From an uncultured Clostridia bacterium (GTDB taxonomy: Bacteria; Bacillota; Clostridia; Oscillospirales; Ruminococcaceae): a stretch of 54,117 nt of DNA. A program made the translations under genes and the position numbers. Shown one piece after another: positions 35,377 through 44,582 of the stretch. Where the stretch lies: NCBI GenBank assembly GCA_947589185.1, contig CANQCK010000010.1:1-54117 (forward strand), given 5' to 3'. The notes under the pieces were generated by a model. It was given only the letters and a program-made list of their open reading frames with translations. It was not told the origin of the DNA and ran no database searches. Each line of letters begins with the position of its first letter. The first letter of the stretch is position 1.

Positions 35377-37458
35377 ATGAGCAACATTCCTAAACTGTTT
35401 GGCGAAGATGTATTCAACCTTAAGGTTATGAAGCAGAGACTGCCGAAGGAAACATTCAAGGCTCTGAAGAAAACTATCGACAACGCTGAACCTTTAGATC
35501 TATCAGTCGCAAACGTTGTGGCAAACGCAATGAAGGACTGGGCTGTTGAAAAGGGTGCGACCCACTTCACTCACTGGTTCCAGCCGATGACCGGCTTGAC
35601 CGCTGAAAAGCACGATAGCTTTATCTCGCCTACCGCCGACGGCGGAGTAATAATGGAGTTAAGCGGAAAAGAGCTTATCAAGGGCGAACCTGACGCTTCA
35701 TCATTCCCATCCGGCGGATTGAGAGCTACATTTGAAGCAAGAGGTTACACAGCGTGGGATCCTACTTCCTTTGCATTTATTAAAGACGGTTCTCTTTGTA
35801 TTCCAACAGCTTTCTGTTCATACACAGGTGAAGCACTTGACAAGAAAACTCCATTGCTTCGTTCTATGGACGCTGTTTCAAAATCTGCACTTAAAATTCT
35901 CGATTTGTTCGGCGTAAAGGCTAACAGAGTTTCATCTACTGTCGGACCTGAGCAGGAATACTTTCTCATTGAAAGAGAGGATTACGCTAAGAGAAAAGAC
36001 CTTATCTATACGGGCAGAACATTGTTCGGTGCTCCTGCTCCAAAGGGTCAGGAACTTGAAGATCACTACTTCGGTTCTGTGAAGATGAGAGTTTCTGCAT
36101 ATATGAAAGACTTAGACGAGGAATTATGGAAGCTCGGAATTACCGCTAAGACAAAGCATAACGAGGTTGCTCCTGCACAGCACGAGCTTGCTCCTATTTT
36201 CTCAACAACAAACATAGCGTCAGATCATAATCAGCTTACTATGGAAGCTATGAGAAAAACAGCTAAAAAGCACGGCTTTAAATGTCTGCTTCACGAGAAG
36301 CCTTTTGCAGGCGTCAACGGAAGCGGTAAGCACAACAACTGGTCGCTTTCAACAGATACAGGCATCAACCTTTTAGATCCGGGTAAAACTCCTGCTGAAA
36401 ACGCACAGTTCCTGCTCTTTTTGACAGCGGTTATCAAGGCAGTGAACAAGTATCAGGATCTGCTCAGACTTTCAGTTGCAACAGCCGGAAACGACCACAG
36501 ACTTGGTGCTAACGAGGCACCGCCTGCTATAATTTCAATCTTTTTAGGAGACGAGCTGACATCTATCCTAGATGCTATCTGCAACGACGTAGATTACGAC
36601 AACGACGGCGTAGCTGATTTACAGATAGGCGTTGACGTTCTGCCGTCATTCCCTAAGGATAACACAGACAGAAACAGAACCTCGCCTTTCGCATTCACAG
36701 GAAACAGATTTGAGTTTAGAATGCCCGGTTCAAGACTTTCAGTCGCCGGACCTAACACAGTACTTAACACGATAGTTGCAGATGTTTTAGACGAGTTCGC
36801 TGAAAAGCTGACAGGCGTTGACGACTTCCAAGGAACTCTCCACGAACTTATAAAAGAAACTATCAAGGAAAACCAAAATATAATCTTTAACGGAGACGGC
36901 TACAGTGCTGAGTGGCCTAAGGAAGCTGAAAAGAGAGGTCTTTTGAACCTAAGATCAACTCCTGAAGCTATACCTCATATGGCTGATCCAAAGAACATAG
37001 AAGTTTTTGAAAAGCACGGTGTTTACACCAAAACTGAAATTCACTCAAGAGTTGAAATTCTATTAGAAGAATATGTAAAGATTCTTAACATTGAAGCTCT
37101 TACTATGATAGATATGGCTAAAAAGGATATTCTTCCTGCTGTTTCATCATATGTGAGAAAGCTGAGTCAAACTGCAAAACTTGCCAAGGAGTGCGGTGCT
37201 GACCCTGCTTATGAAATTGATCTCGTTAAGAAGCTGACAGACTTGGAAAAAGAAACCTACAAGAATCTTCAGAATCTTGAGGATATAACTGTTAAGGCTT
37301 CAGGCATTGAGGATATGAGAGAAGCAGCAAACTTCTATCACGACGAAGTCCTCACTGCAATGGGTATGCTCAGAGCTCCTGCCGATCAGCTTGAAACTCT
37401 TGTCGGCGAGAAATACTGGCCTTACCCAACTTACGGAAAGATGCTTTTCTACGTTTAA
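35377..37458 (+). CDS. glnN: Glutamine synthetase, type III
   Basis: GSIII makes glutamine from glutamate and ammonia. The 693-residue size is that of type III rather than type I (about 440). Visible segments include [44 protein letters not shown] (the metal/substrate region), [12 protein letters not shown] and [17 protein letters not shown] chose the ATG at 35377, eight bases after GGAGG; the earlier ATG at 35362 overlaps that site. It is followed by amt-PII and preceded by an antitermination leader. Confidence 0.95.
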   Translation: MSNIPKLFGEDVFNLKVMKQRLPKETFKALKKTIDNAEPLDLSVANVVANAMKDWAVEKGATHFTHWFQPMTGLTAEKHDSFISPTADGGVIMELSGKELIKGEPDASSFPSGGLRATFEARGYTAWDPTSFAFIKDGSLCIPTAFCSYTGEALDKKTPLLRSMDAVSKSALKILDLFGVKANRVSSTVGPEQEYFLIEREDYAKRKDLIYTGRTLFGAPAPKGQELEDHYFGSVKMRVSAYMKDLDEELWKLGITAKTKHNEVAPAQHELAPIFSTTNIASDHNQLTMEAMRKTAKKHGFKCLLHEKPFAGVNGSGKHNNWSLSTDTGINLLDPGKTPAENAQFLLFLTAVIKAVNKYQDLLRLSVATAGNDHRLGANEAPPAIISIFLGDELTSILDAICNDVDYDNDGVADLQIGVDVLPSFPKDNTDRNRTSPFAFTGNRFEFRMPGSRLSVAGPNTVLNTIVADVLDEFAEKLTGVDDFQGTLHELIKETIKENQNIIFNGDGYSAEWPKEAEKRGLLNLRSTPEAIPHMADPKNIEVFEKHGVYTKTEIHSRVEILLEEYVKILNIEALTMIDMAKKDILPAVSSYVRKLSQTAKLAKECGADPAYEIDLVKKLTDLEKETYKNLQNLEDITVKASGIEDMREAANFYHDEVLTAMGMLRAPADQLETLVGEKYWPYPTYGKMLFYV

Positions 37459-37483
37459 TATAAAGTACAATTAAATAATTCTA

Positions 37484-37540
37484 GTACAAAGAGGTACAAA
37501 TTCCAAAGGCTTACCGCCCTACGGAATTTGTACCTTTATT
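37484..37540 (+). promoter_or_regulatory. Candidate ANTAR antitermination leader of amt
   Basis: GTAC-AAAGAG-GTAC (37484-37497) has an A1/G4 hexaloop. Its 3' arm lies in the 5' arm of a 12-base-pair terminator (37493-37504 with 37523-37534) followed by TTTATT. I see no strong promoter between glnN and this site, so it may control read-through from glnN. Confidence 0.72.
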
Positions 37541-37574
37541 AATATTAATACCAACAAATAAAGGAGAGATTATT

Positions 37575-39335
37575 ATGTTAACTTTAGCTGAAAGCAGCAG
37601 CATTCTGGAAACGGTAATGTCTGAAACCAGCGGTCTGATTTTCGGAGTATGGTTTCTGATTGGTGCGGCTTTAGTATTCTGGATGCAGGCAGGCTTTGCA
37701 ATGGTCGAAACGGGCTTTACAAGAGCAAAAAATGCCGGAAACATTATTATGAAAAACCTGATGGACTTCTGTATTGGTACGGTAATGTTCATCTTTATCG
37801 GTTTCAGCCTCTTATTAGGCGAGGATCTGGTCGGCTTTATCGGCAAGCCGGGATTGGATATTATAACTGCCTATGAGAGCTTTGACTGGTCAAACTTCGT
37901 GTTTAACTTAGTGTTCTGCGCTACGACCGCAACAATCGTTTCGGGCGCTATGGCTGAAAGAACTAAGTTCCTTTCTTACTGTATCTACTCAGGAGTCATT
38001 TCTGCTCTTATCTACCCTATCGAGGCTCACTGGATCTGGGGCGGCGGCTGGCTTTCACAGCTCGGCTTCCACGATTTCGCAGGTTCTTGTGCTATCCATA
38101 TGGTAGGCGGTATCTCGGCTCTTATCGGTGCTAAAATACTCGGTGCCCGTATCGGAAAATTCACAAAAACAAAAGACGGTAAGATCAAGGTTCACGCTAT
38201 TCCGGGACACAACCTCACTATCGGTGCTTTAGGCGTGTTCATTCTCTGGCTCGGCTGGTATGGATTCAACGGTGCTGCCGCAACAAGCGTTGAACAGTTA
38301 GGTTCTATTTTCCTTACAACAACAGTTGCTCCTGCTGTTGCAACTGTAGCTTGTATGATTTTCACTTGGATTAAATACGGCAAGCCTGATGTTTCAATGT
38401 GTCTAAACGCTTCACTTGCAGGACTTGTCGGTATTACGGCAGGCTGTGACGTTGTTGACTGTACAGGTGCTATTATAATCGGTCTTGTCGCTGGACTTTT
38501 AGTTGTGTTCGGAGTTTGGTTCTTAGACTACGTTCTTCACATTGACGACCCTGTAGGTGCTGTTGCAGTTCATATGTTTAACGGTATCTGGGGAACGATC
38601 GCTGTTGGTCTATTCGCTACAGATTCTGTTCCCGGAAATGATTTAGTCGGTCTTTTCTACGGCGGAGGATTTTCACTTCTCGGCAAACAGCTAACAGGTT
38701 TTGTTTCTGTTGCCGCTTGGACAGCAGTTACTATGACAATCGTATTCTTACTTATTAAAGCAATTGTAGGCTTAAGAGCAACAAGACAGGAGGAAATCAT
38801 CGGTCTTGACACTACAGAGCACGGTCTTGTATCGTCTTACGCTGACTTCGCTCCGGCAGTTTCTGCTATATCGGCTTACACCTTAGACGACGCCCAAAGT
38901 GTTGAAAAAGTTACACCGCCTCCTACTCCTACAGTTCCTGTAAACAAGGCTGTAGAGGTTGAAAACTACACAGTCGGCAATCCTAAGATAACAAAAATCG
39001 TCGTTGTATTCAAACAACAAAAACTTCAAGACTTTATCGCCGCTATGGAGAACATCAACGTAACCGGTATTACCGTTACAAACGTACTCGGCTGCGGTAT
39101 GCAGAAGGGTCAGGCAGAATTCTATCGTGGAGTTGAGGTTGAGGCTAATCTGCTTCCTAAGGTCAAGGCAGAAGTCGTTGTATGCAAGGTTCCTGTAAAC
39201 ACCGTTGTTGACGCAGCTAAGTCGGCTCTTTACACAGGTCACATCGGCGATGGTAAGATCTTTATTTATGATATTGAAAATGTAGTAAAGGTTCGTACCG
39301 GTGAGCAGGGCTATGACGCTCTTCAAGACGACTAA
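37575..39335 (+). CDS. amt: Ammonium transporter fused to a PII signalling domain
   Basis: Residues 1 to about 425 form an Amt/Rh ammonium channel with about 11 membrane segments; WMQAGFAMVETGF, AHWIWGGGWLSQLG, HMVGGISALIGA and HMFNGIWGTIAVGLF are family segments. A proline-rich linker (about 445-465) leads to a complete PII domain of about 112 residues: KITKIVVVFKQQKLQDF, GMQKGQAEFYRGVEV and TGHIGDGKIFIYDIENVVKVRTGEQG. The T-loop tyrosine uridylylated in proteobacterial PII (Tyr51) is Val here, so control must be by ligands such as ATP, ADP and 2-oxoglutarate. The fusion would gate the channel directly. The ATG follows AAAGGAGAG. Confidence 0.95.
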   Translation: MLTLAESSSILETVMSETSGLIFGVWFLIGAALVFWMQAGFAMVETGFTRAKNAGNIIMKNLMDFCIGTVMFIFIGFSLLLGEDLVGFIGKPGLDIITAYESFDWSNFVFNLVFCATTATIVSGAMAERTKFLSYCIYSGVISALIYPIEAHWIWGGGWLSQLGFHDFAGSCAIHMVGGISALIGAKILGARIGKFTKTKDGKIKVHAIPGHNLTIGALGVFILWLGWYGFNGAAATSVEQLGSIFLTTTVAPAVATVACMIFTWIKYGKPDVSMCLNASLAGLVGITAGCDVVDCTGAIIIGLVAGLLVVFGVWFLDYVLHIDDPVGAVAVHMFNGIWGTIAVGLFATDSVPGNDLVGLFYGGGFSLLGKQLTGFVSVAAWTAVTMTIVFLLIKAIVGLRATRQEEIIGLDTTEHGLVSSYADFAPAVSAISAYTLDDAQSVEKVTPPPTPTVPVNKAVEVENYTVGNPKITKIVVVFKQQKLQDFIAAMENINVTGITVTNVLGCGMQKGQAEFYRGVEVEANLLPKVKAEVVVCKVPVNTVVDAAKSALYTGHIGDGKIFIYDIENVVKVRTGEQGYDALQDD

Positions 39336-39370
39336 TCGGCGAGCCAGCAGGGGGTGACCCCTGCACTCAG

Positions 39371-39590
39371 TGCTGCCTTTGGCAAATTTGCAAAATGTAT
39401 TTACTTTGTTAAACGGCAGGCTAGTACTTTGGTTATAAAATCACGAACCGCAATGATAAACCCTGCTTGCGGTGCTGCCTTTGAAAAGTTTGCAAAATGT
39501 GTTCACTTTGTTAAACGGCAAACTAGTACTTTGGTTATAAAAAATCACGAACCGCAATGGTACACCCCTGCATACCGTGCTGCCTTTGGG
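39371..39590 (+). repeat. Two and a half copies of a 102-105-base repeat
   Basis: TGCTGCC begins at 39371, 39473 and 39578. The first two copies continue with TTTGCAAAATGT, ACTTTGTTAAACGGCA and AGTACTTTGGTTATAAAA, then AATCACGAACCGCAATG. A 112-codon open frame runs through it, but its sequence just repeats with the DNA and has no good start signal, so I treat it as repeat. It is the plus-strand relative of the repeats at 10060 and 31801-32050. Confidence 0.8.
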
Positions 39591-39594
39591 CGGC

Positions 39595-39803
39595 TAGAAG
39601 CAAGAAATTTAGAAACAAGAAACAAGATATTATTATCAGAACTTTTGTGGAAAATTAGATCTTGCATCTTGTCTCTGGTCTCTTGCCTCTAATAGGTCCA
39701 TCTAGAAGCAAGAAATTTAGAAACAAGAAACAAGATATTATTATCAGAATTTTTGTGGAAAATTAGGGCTTGTATCTTGTCTCTGGTCACTTGCCTCTAA
39801 TAG
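39595..39803. repeat. Two tandem copies of a 101-base imperfect palindrome
   Basis: TAGAAGCAAGAAATTTAG begins at 39595 and 39703 (108-base spacing) and each copy ends CCTCTAATAG. The left arm (TAGAAGCAAG...CAAGAT) is an imperfect inverted copy of the right arm (ATCTTG...CTTGCCTCTA), so each unit could fold on itself like a MITE. No transposase is present. 39804-39899 holds nothing else I can identify. Confidence 0.75.
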
Positions 39804-39899
39804 GGCTGGCTTTATTAAGAGCAATAAAATTTAGATTATGAGTGATGAGAGCAACCTCCCAAACATTTTACTTTGCCCCCATCCCACTTATAAATTATT

Positions 39900-39941
39900 G
39901 CAAAACGCACTCAGGCTTTAATTAGCTTGGGTGCGTTTTGC
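39900..39941 (-). terminator. Possible terminator at the downstream end of the toxin array
   Basis: GCAAAACGCAC and GTGCGTTTTGC form an 11-base-pair stem with a long inner region. It lies just downstream of the third, decayed RHS tip in the direction of its transcription; the T-run is within the stem only. Confidence 0.5.
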
Positions 39942-39954
39942 ACAGGCGAACCGG

Positions 39955-40420
39955 CATGGGTCTACCCTGCTATAAATACCTAGCAAAAAAGATGTAACTA
40001 ATAACGCGAGCATAAATATTAAATCCTTCATTTTATTCAGTAAGGCAACTGTGCCACCGCATACAGTACCTATAACAATAGCACTTTCTCTATTAATATC
40101 AATTTACATTATTGGATTATTGTCGCAATAACAATACAGATTCTTAACATCATTTTTTAACACTTGGAGGTCATCCGCATTAATAAACCTACCAATATTA
40201 GCATCATAATATCTCGATTGCAGATAATATAAATTTGTATCACTATCGTAATAATATCCTCTATACCTCAAAGGATTTGTATAAGCTATACTGTTTGTAT
40301 CATATGTAATCGTGCAGTTTCCCTATGAGTCATATTCATACTCTGCCATTAAATTACCGTTCACATCAAGTATTGCTATTATATCTCCCTGTAGGTTGGT
40401 GATAAAATACTATTTATTGT
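39955..40420 (-). pseudogene. Decayed RHS core end with a third C-terminal tip
   Basis: Read on the minus strand, this encodes the RHS core end: LQGDIIAILDVNGNLMAEYEYDS, then a stop (TAG where the intact copies have the Trp codon TGG), then GNCTITYDTN, NPLRYRGYYYDSD and RYYDANIGRFINAD. A second in-frame stop follows NNPIM. Beyond it the frame encodes a hydrophobic tip with GTVCGGTVALLNK and LIFMLALLVTSFLLGIY, unlike the tips of the two other copies. The 5' side ends abruptly beside the stop codon of the leucine-rich-repeat gene. This is a relic of a third toxin cassette. Confidence 0.85.
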
Positions 40421-40435
40421 AGTATTAAAAATGTT

Positions 40436-41857
40436 TTAATCAATTTCTTTAAAATCAATATCGAATATTTCTGCATATTTTTCTGCAAAAGAATTTTTTT
40501 TACCAACAATTTTAAGGTTTTCACTATTATCGAATGCTTGAGGGTGAATATACTTTACAGAGTCGGGAATTGTTATTTCCAAACCGTCAATATCGCTGAA
40601 TGCATACCTTTCTATTCTTTCTACAAAGTTTGGTATTTTGCACTCTTTCATCTCATAACATTCAGCAAATGTTCCCTCTTCTATTGTTTTAATTTTCTTA
40701 GGTATGTTGATTTTTTTTAGATTGGAACTTATAAAAGCATACTTTTCTATTTTTTCCAAACTATCAGGCAATATTAAATTACTGATAGTTGAAAAGTTAA
40801 AAGCATTTTCTCCTATTGTCTTTATGTTATCTTCTAAAACTAATTCTTGAACATTGCCTTTACTGTATCTTACAAGCTTTGTTTTATCTTTGTTATATAA
40901 AATTGTTCCATTATCAATAACAAAAATATCATTTCCGTCTTCAATATTATATATTGAAACATTAGTCAAATCAATATCGGGTGAAATATACTCGAGGCTC
41001 TTCGGTAATGTTAAAACTGAAAGATAAGGCACATTTTCGTCATCTTCGTCATAATCGTAAAAATCACAAAGCAAATGAGTTATTCCATCTGGGATTTTAT
41101 ATTGCTGTCCCACATTTTCTGTTTCTTTTATCAAAAATTTTCCGTTTATTATAACCTCACCTTTTTGTTTTCTATACCATTTTGTTTCAGATACAGAATC
41201 AGCCTCCATATGTTTTAAAGAATTTGGGAAACTAATATTTGTAAGTTTCTTGCATCCTAAAAAAGCATTATGTTCTAATGTTTCTACACTTTCTGGAATA
41301 ACTACCTTTTTTAGATTTTCAGCATTAGAGAAAGCATTTTCTGCAATTGTTTTTACTCCGTTTGGAATTATATAATCTTCAATTGTCCTTGATGAGTCAT
41401 AACTTATTAAAATTTTTCCATCACTTGAAAACACTGCATTGTCTGTTACCTTAAAATCAGGATTGTTTTTCAGCAGATTATATCGGCTTACTTCTTTCGA
41501 TGCCAAATTACTTTGACCTACAATTTTAATAGTATTAGGAACATTTTTTATATGTATTTCATTTTGACCAGTAAATACATCATCACCGATTTCCTCTAAA
41601 CATTCTGGGAGCTTTAATTTCTCAATTGAATACACATCATTAAAAGCAGCGTCTTCAATTCTTATTACTTTTTTTCCATTATATTCATCAGGTATATCAA
41701 TACTTTCAATATATTTTTCATCTGAAATATATCTATAAAGCTCAACTCCGTTTTTATAATCGACGTAAACAAATGGCGATATGTTTTTATTATTTGTACA
41801 GTTTGATAGTACACATACACTAACGATTGTTGAAACTATTAAAAAAATTTTTTTCAT
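40436..41857 (-). CDS. BspA-type leucine-rich-repeat lipoprotein, candidate immunity partner of the orphan RHS tip
   Basis: The N-terminus is a lipoprotein signal peptide with lipobox LSNC at about residues 17-20. The remainder of the 473 residues is a series of LRR_5 (BspA/TpLRR) repeats with the pattern IxxxAFxxxxxLxxVxIPxSVxxIxxxAF, interrupted by a non-repeat stretch at about 225-325. Such proteins are surface binding proteins. It starts only 11 bases after the orphan RHS stop codon, the place where RHS immunity genes normally lie, so it may neutralise that tip at the cell surface. That role is inferred from position only. Confidence 0.8.
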   Translation of the reverse strand: MKKIFLIVSTIVSVCVLSNCTNNKNISPFVYVDYKNGVELYRYISDEKYIESIDIPDEYNGKKVIRIEDAAFNDVYSIEKLKLPECLEEIGDDVFTGQNEIHIKNVPNTIKIVGQSNLASKEVSRYNLLKNNPDFKVTDNAVFSSDGKILISYDSSRTIEDYIIPNGVKTIAENAFSNAENLKKVVIPESVETLEHNAFLGCKKLTNISFPNSLKHMEADSVSETKWYRKQKGEVIINGKFLIKETENVGQQYKIPDGITHLLCDFYDYDEDDENVPYLSVLTLPKSLEYISPDIDLTNVSIYNIEDGNDIFVIDNGTILYNKDKTKLVRYSKGNVQELVLEDNIKTIGENAFNFSTISNLILPDSLEKIEKYAFISSNLKKINIPKKIKTIEEGTFAECYEMKECKIPNFVERIERYAFSDIDGLEITIPDSVKYIHPQAFDNSENLKIVGKKNSFAEKYAEIFDIDFKEID

Positions 41858-41867
41858 CTCTTACTCC

Positions 41868-43667
41868 TTAATATGGGTATGCCCATTTATTATAACTATA
41901 TTTCAATACCTTCTTACCGAAAAATATATATTTCTTCCCCCAATAACAGTCATAAATATGAGCAGAATTAGGTATATATATATTCTTTGTATTTCTGATT
42001 TTTTTATTCTTAGAGTTATCATATTTTCTCATCATATCTATAATATAGTTTGCTTCACGAGGCATAGTCGCCAAATTTATGATTTTTGCAATTTTACTTA
42101 ATGCACTAGCTAATTTAGAAACAGAAGGTTCTGCATCCCATACTGGATCACCCAGTTCAAGTTCAAGTTGATTAAAAAACTTATTTACGGATTGCAATTT
42201 TCCATATTTATCCTTTATATACTTATACCATTGTTTTCTTGTTTTTTTAATTACATAATATTCTGTTTTATAGAAATGAGTTTTTTTAGTTGAGGTAAAC
42301 GTATAAATAGTTGAATTACCACTTTTTCTTGAACCAGAAAAATAATTTAAAGTAGCATACCGTTTTTTATTCAATCCACTATTCTTTATGGACCAAGTAA
42401 TAATATCTAAATCTTTTGCTGTAGGTGCTGCCATTATCTTTTGAGAGCCGGTTCCATAAGGATCATTATACATTATATAATTATTTGAAGTATATGAAAA
42501 CAAATTTTCATCATCATGCTGAACCATCTCAACCTCATCACTATTAATAAACCTACCGATATTACTGTCATAGTAACGGCTCTGCAGATAATACAACCCT
42601 GTATCACTATCGTAATAATAGCCTCTATACCTCAAAGGATTTGTATTAGCTATATTATCTAAATTTTGTAGTATAGTGCAGTTTCCCCATGAGTCATATT
42701 CATACTCTGCCATTAAATTACCGTTCACATCAAGTATTGCTATTATATCTCCCTGTAGGTTGGTGATATAGTAATAATGGTTATTATTGTAATCAAAGCC
42801 TATCGGATTGCCGTCTTTATCATAGTAAAAATACAGTGTGTTTCCATGCCATGTCTGTCCTGTCAGCTTATCTCCGTTCCAATAATAATTAAATTGTATT
42901 CCACTTATGACTTTTCGTGTTCTTAGTCCGTCTACATTGTATGCGTAGCTTATATTTGCGTTTCCATTCTTTACTGACTTCAGCCGTCTTCCCATTGTCC
43001 AGCTGAACTTCATTCCGTTGTAGTAGGTCAACGGGTTGCCTATTTCATCATATGTGATTTTATTGCCGTTATATGCAGTCAATAAATCTTTCCAGTCGGA
43101 ATTCCCATACGTATAAGTATTTGTTTGTGTAAGCTTGCCGTTTACATACTTCTTTAACTCGGTTATATTTCCGCCCTTATCATATGTATATTTTCTGTTT
43201 AATCTGCCTATCTCATTGGTTTCACTTATTAACTGCCCTGCTTCATCATATCCATACTTTATACCGTCTATTTCTGATATGTTTCCGCTTGCGTCATATC
43301 CGTATTTTATTGTTCTGTTATATCCGCCTGTATATGTTATTTGTGAAACCCTTTCAGAGGTTTTTCCGCTTCCGCTTGATTCATAGCTGTATTCTTTATT
43401 ATATATATCATAATCAGAAGTTTTGTTGTTTCTGATAACTCTTTCACTTGCTGTTCTGCCGAATTTATCTGTGTTTTTAAAGAAAGTTGAGTAATAGTTA
43501 TTTACTAAATATCTCGTCTTAGTTGTATAATCATCATCTGTTATTGTTTCCGTTGTCCTTGTCTTGTTGTCTATTGTCTCTACTTTCTCATTCTCTGTTT
43601 CGTAGTATTTATGATATATTCCATCACCTGTTTCTTCTATTATATCCTGACCGTCAGAGTTTGTCAA
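41868..43667 (-). pseudogene. Orphan RHS core with an alternative C-terminal tip
   Basis: The frame encodes about 400 residues of RHS/YD-repeat core nearly identical to the end of the full-length gene, from NSDGQDIIEETGDG to the GRFINSDE motif. A distinct tip of about 195 residues follows (from GTGSQKIMAAP to the final WAYPY), which I do not recognise. There is no signal peptide, no credible start (only TTG, with an in-frame stop three codons before) and no promoter, and a strong hairpin lies just upstream. It is therefore a silent or displaced cassette of the Rhs-orphan type rather than a normal gene; recombination through the core would place its tip on the full-length protein. Confidence 0.85.
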
Positions 43668-43671
43668 ATTT
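42545..43671 (-). repeat. RHS core direct repeat, copy 2
   Basis: About 1.13 kb that matches 45290-46424 with only scattered differences, in the same orientation. The match stops sharply near 43671 (after TTTGTCAAAT) and fades at the GRFIN motif, where tips diverge. The spacing between copies is about 2.75 kb. Confidence 0.9.
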
Positions 43672-43699
43672 GCTCATTTTTCAACTTTCTCTTCAAAAG

Positions 43700-43740
43700 A
43701 AAACAGGCACATAGATTTTTACTTCTATGTGCCTGTTTTT
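43700..43740. terminator. Strong hairpin between the Fn3 gene and the orphan RHS
   Basis: AAAACAGGCACATAGA and TCTATGTGCCTGTTTT form a 16-base-pair stem. T-runs on both sides allow termination either way, ending the full-length RHS-Fn3 transcript before the orphan. The inner CACATAG/CTATGTG part recurs at 50214-50234. Confidence 0.85.
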
Positions 43741-43783
43741 AAAACTATTAGTATTGTATACACTTGAATAAAATTCACTTAAA

Positions 43784-44566
43784 TTAGTCAAGAACTAAAT
43801 AAACTGTAATATAATCATTTTTATCTTTATACTTTGATACCATAATTTCTCTCGATACAGTCTTTATTGAGACATATTCTGTTATTTTTTTTGAACAAAA
43901 AAGATGATAGTACTCTTTTAGCTGAGATTTTTTTAAATCCCACCAATCACAATCATAATTATATTGTGTTTCAGCCCCCATATAAGAATTAGGCTTTTTT
44001 ATAAACTTATGTTCTTTAATAATTTTTCTAAGTTCTTTTTTCTTTATTTTTATCTTAGCTTTAATATCATAAGTAACTGCATTATCATATTCTTCATATA
44101 CCCACTCATTACGAGTATATTTTATAAATTTAACATCTTCTGAGAAATTTATACCTGTCAATTCTTTTACTTGTTTTCTTCTTACCTTATCTATTTCATT
44201 AACCTTAGTTATCATAGATTTAGCCTTACTCCAATTTCCATAAATCTTTTTACCTTTTATCTTTTTATAAGCTCTTACTTTTACATAATATTTTTTTCCT
44301 TGTCTTAATCCAGAGATTGTTTTTTTTATTTTTTTTGCAATATATGTCTTGGTTTTAGAAAAATTTTTATTTGTTGAAAGACTAATCTCATAACCAGAAC
44401 ATTTTTTTGATTTTTTTATTTTAACGGTCAACTTTCCAGGTTTAGTTGAATGAATTTTGGTTATCTCGGATTTATCATTTATGCTTACTGAAGATACATA
44501 AAGAGAACTTGTCATAGTTATTATTGTTACAATAACAGTACACAATGAAATTAATTTTTTCTTCAT
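43784..44566 (-). CDS. Secreted Fn3-domain protein, candidate immunity partner of the full-length RHS toxin
   Basis: The 260-residue protein has a signal peptide (about residues 1-27), a lysine-rich fibronectin type III domain (about 40-120, ending YYVKVRAYKKIKGKKIYGNWSKA) and a C-terminal domain of about 135 residues that I do not recognise, with acidic and aromatic stretches (EWVYEEYDNAVTYD, YDCDWWDLKKSQ). It begins 17 bases after the RHS stop codon and is followed by a terminator, so it is translationally and transcriptionally coupled to the toxin. The position is that of an immunity gene; the signal peptide says it acts outside the membrane. Confidence 0.8.
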   Translation of the reverse strand: MKKKLISLCTVIVTIITMTSSLYVSSVSINDKSEITKIHSTKPGKLTVKIKKSKKCSGYEISLSTNKNFSKTKTYIAKKIKKTISGLRQGKKYYVKVRAYKKIKGKKIYGNWSKAKSMITKVNEIDKVRRKQVKELTGINFSEDVKFIKYTRNEWVYEEYDNAVTYDIKAKIKIKKKELRKIIKEHKFIKKPNSYMGAETQYNYDCDWWDLKKSQLKEYYHLFCSKKITEYVSIKTVSREIMVSKYKDKNDYITVYLVLD

Positions 44567-44582
44567 ATTAAAACCTCTTTAC

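Noticed and set aside
39354-39692. 112-codon open frame as a gene
   Set aside because: It follows the DNA repeat, has no credible ribosome site and its second half enters the palindromic elements.
41868-43667. Orphan RHS as an independently expressed gene starting at TTG
   Set aside because: An in-frame stop lies three codons upstream, there is no signal peptide or promoter, and a strong hairpin precedes it.
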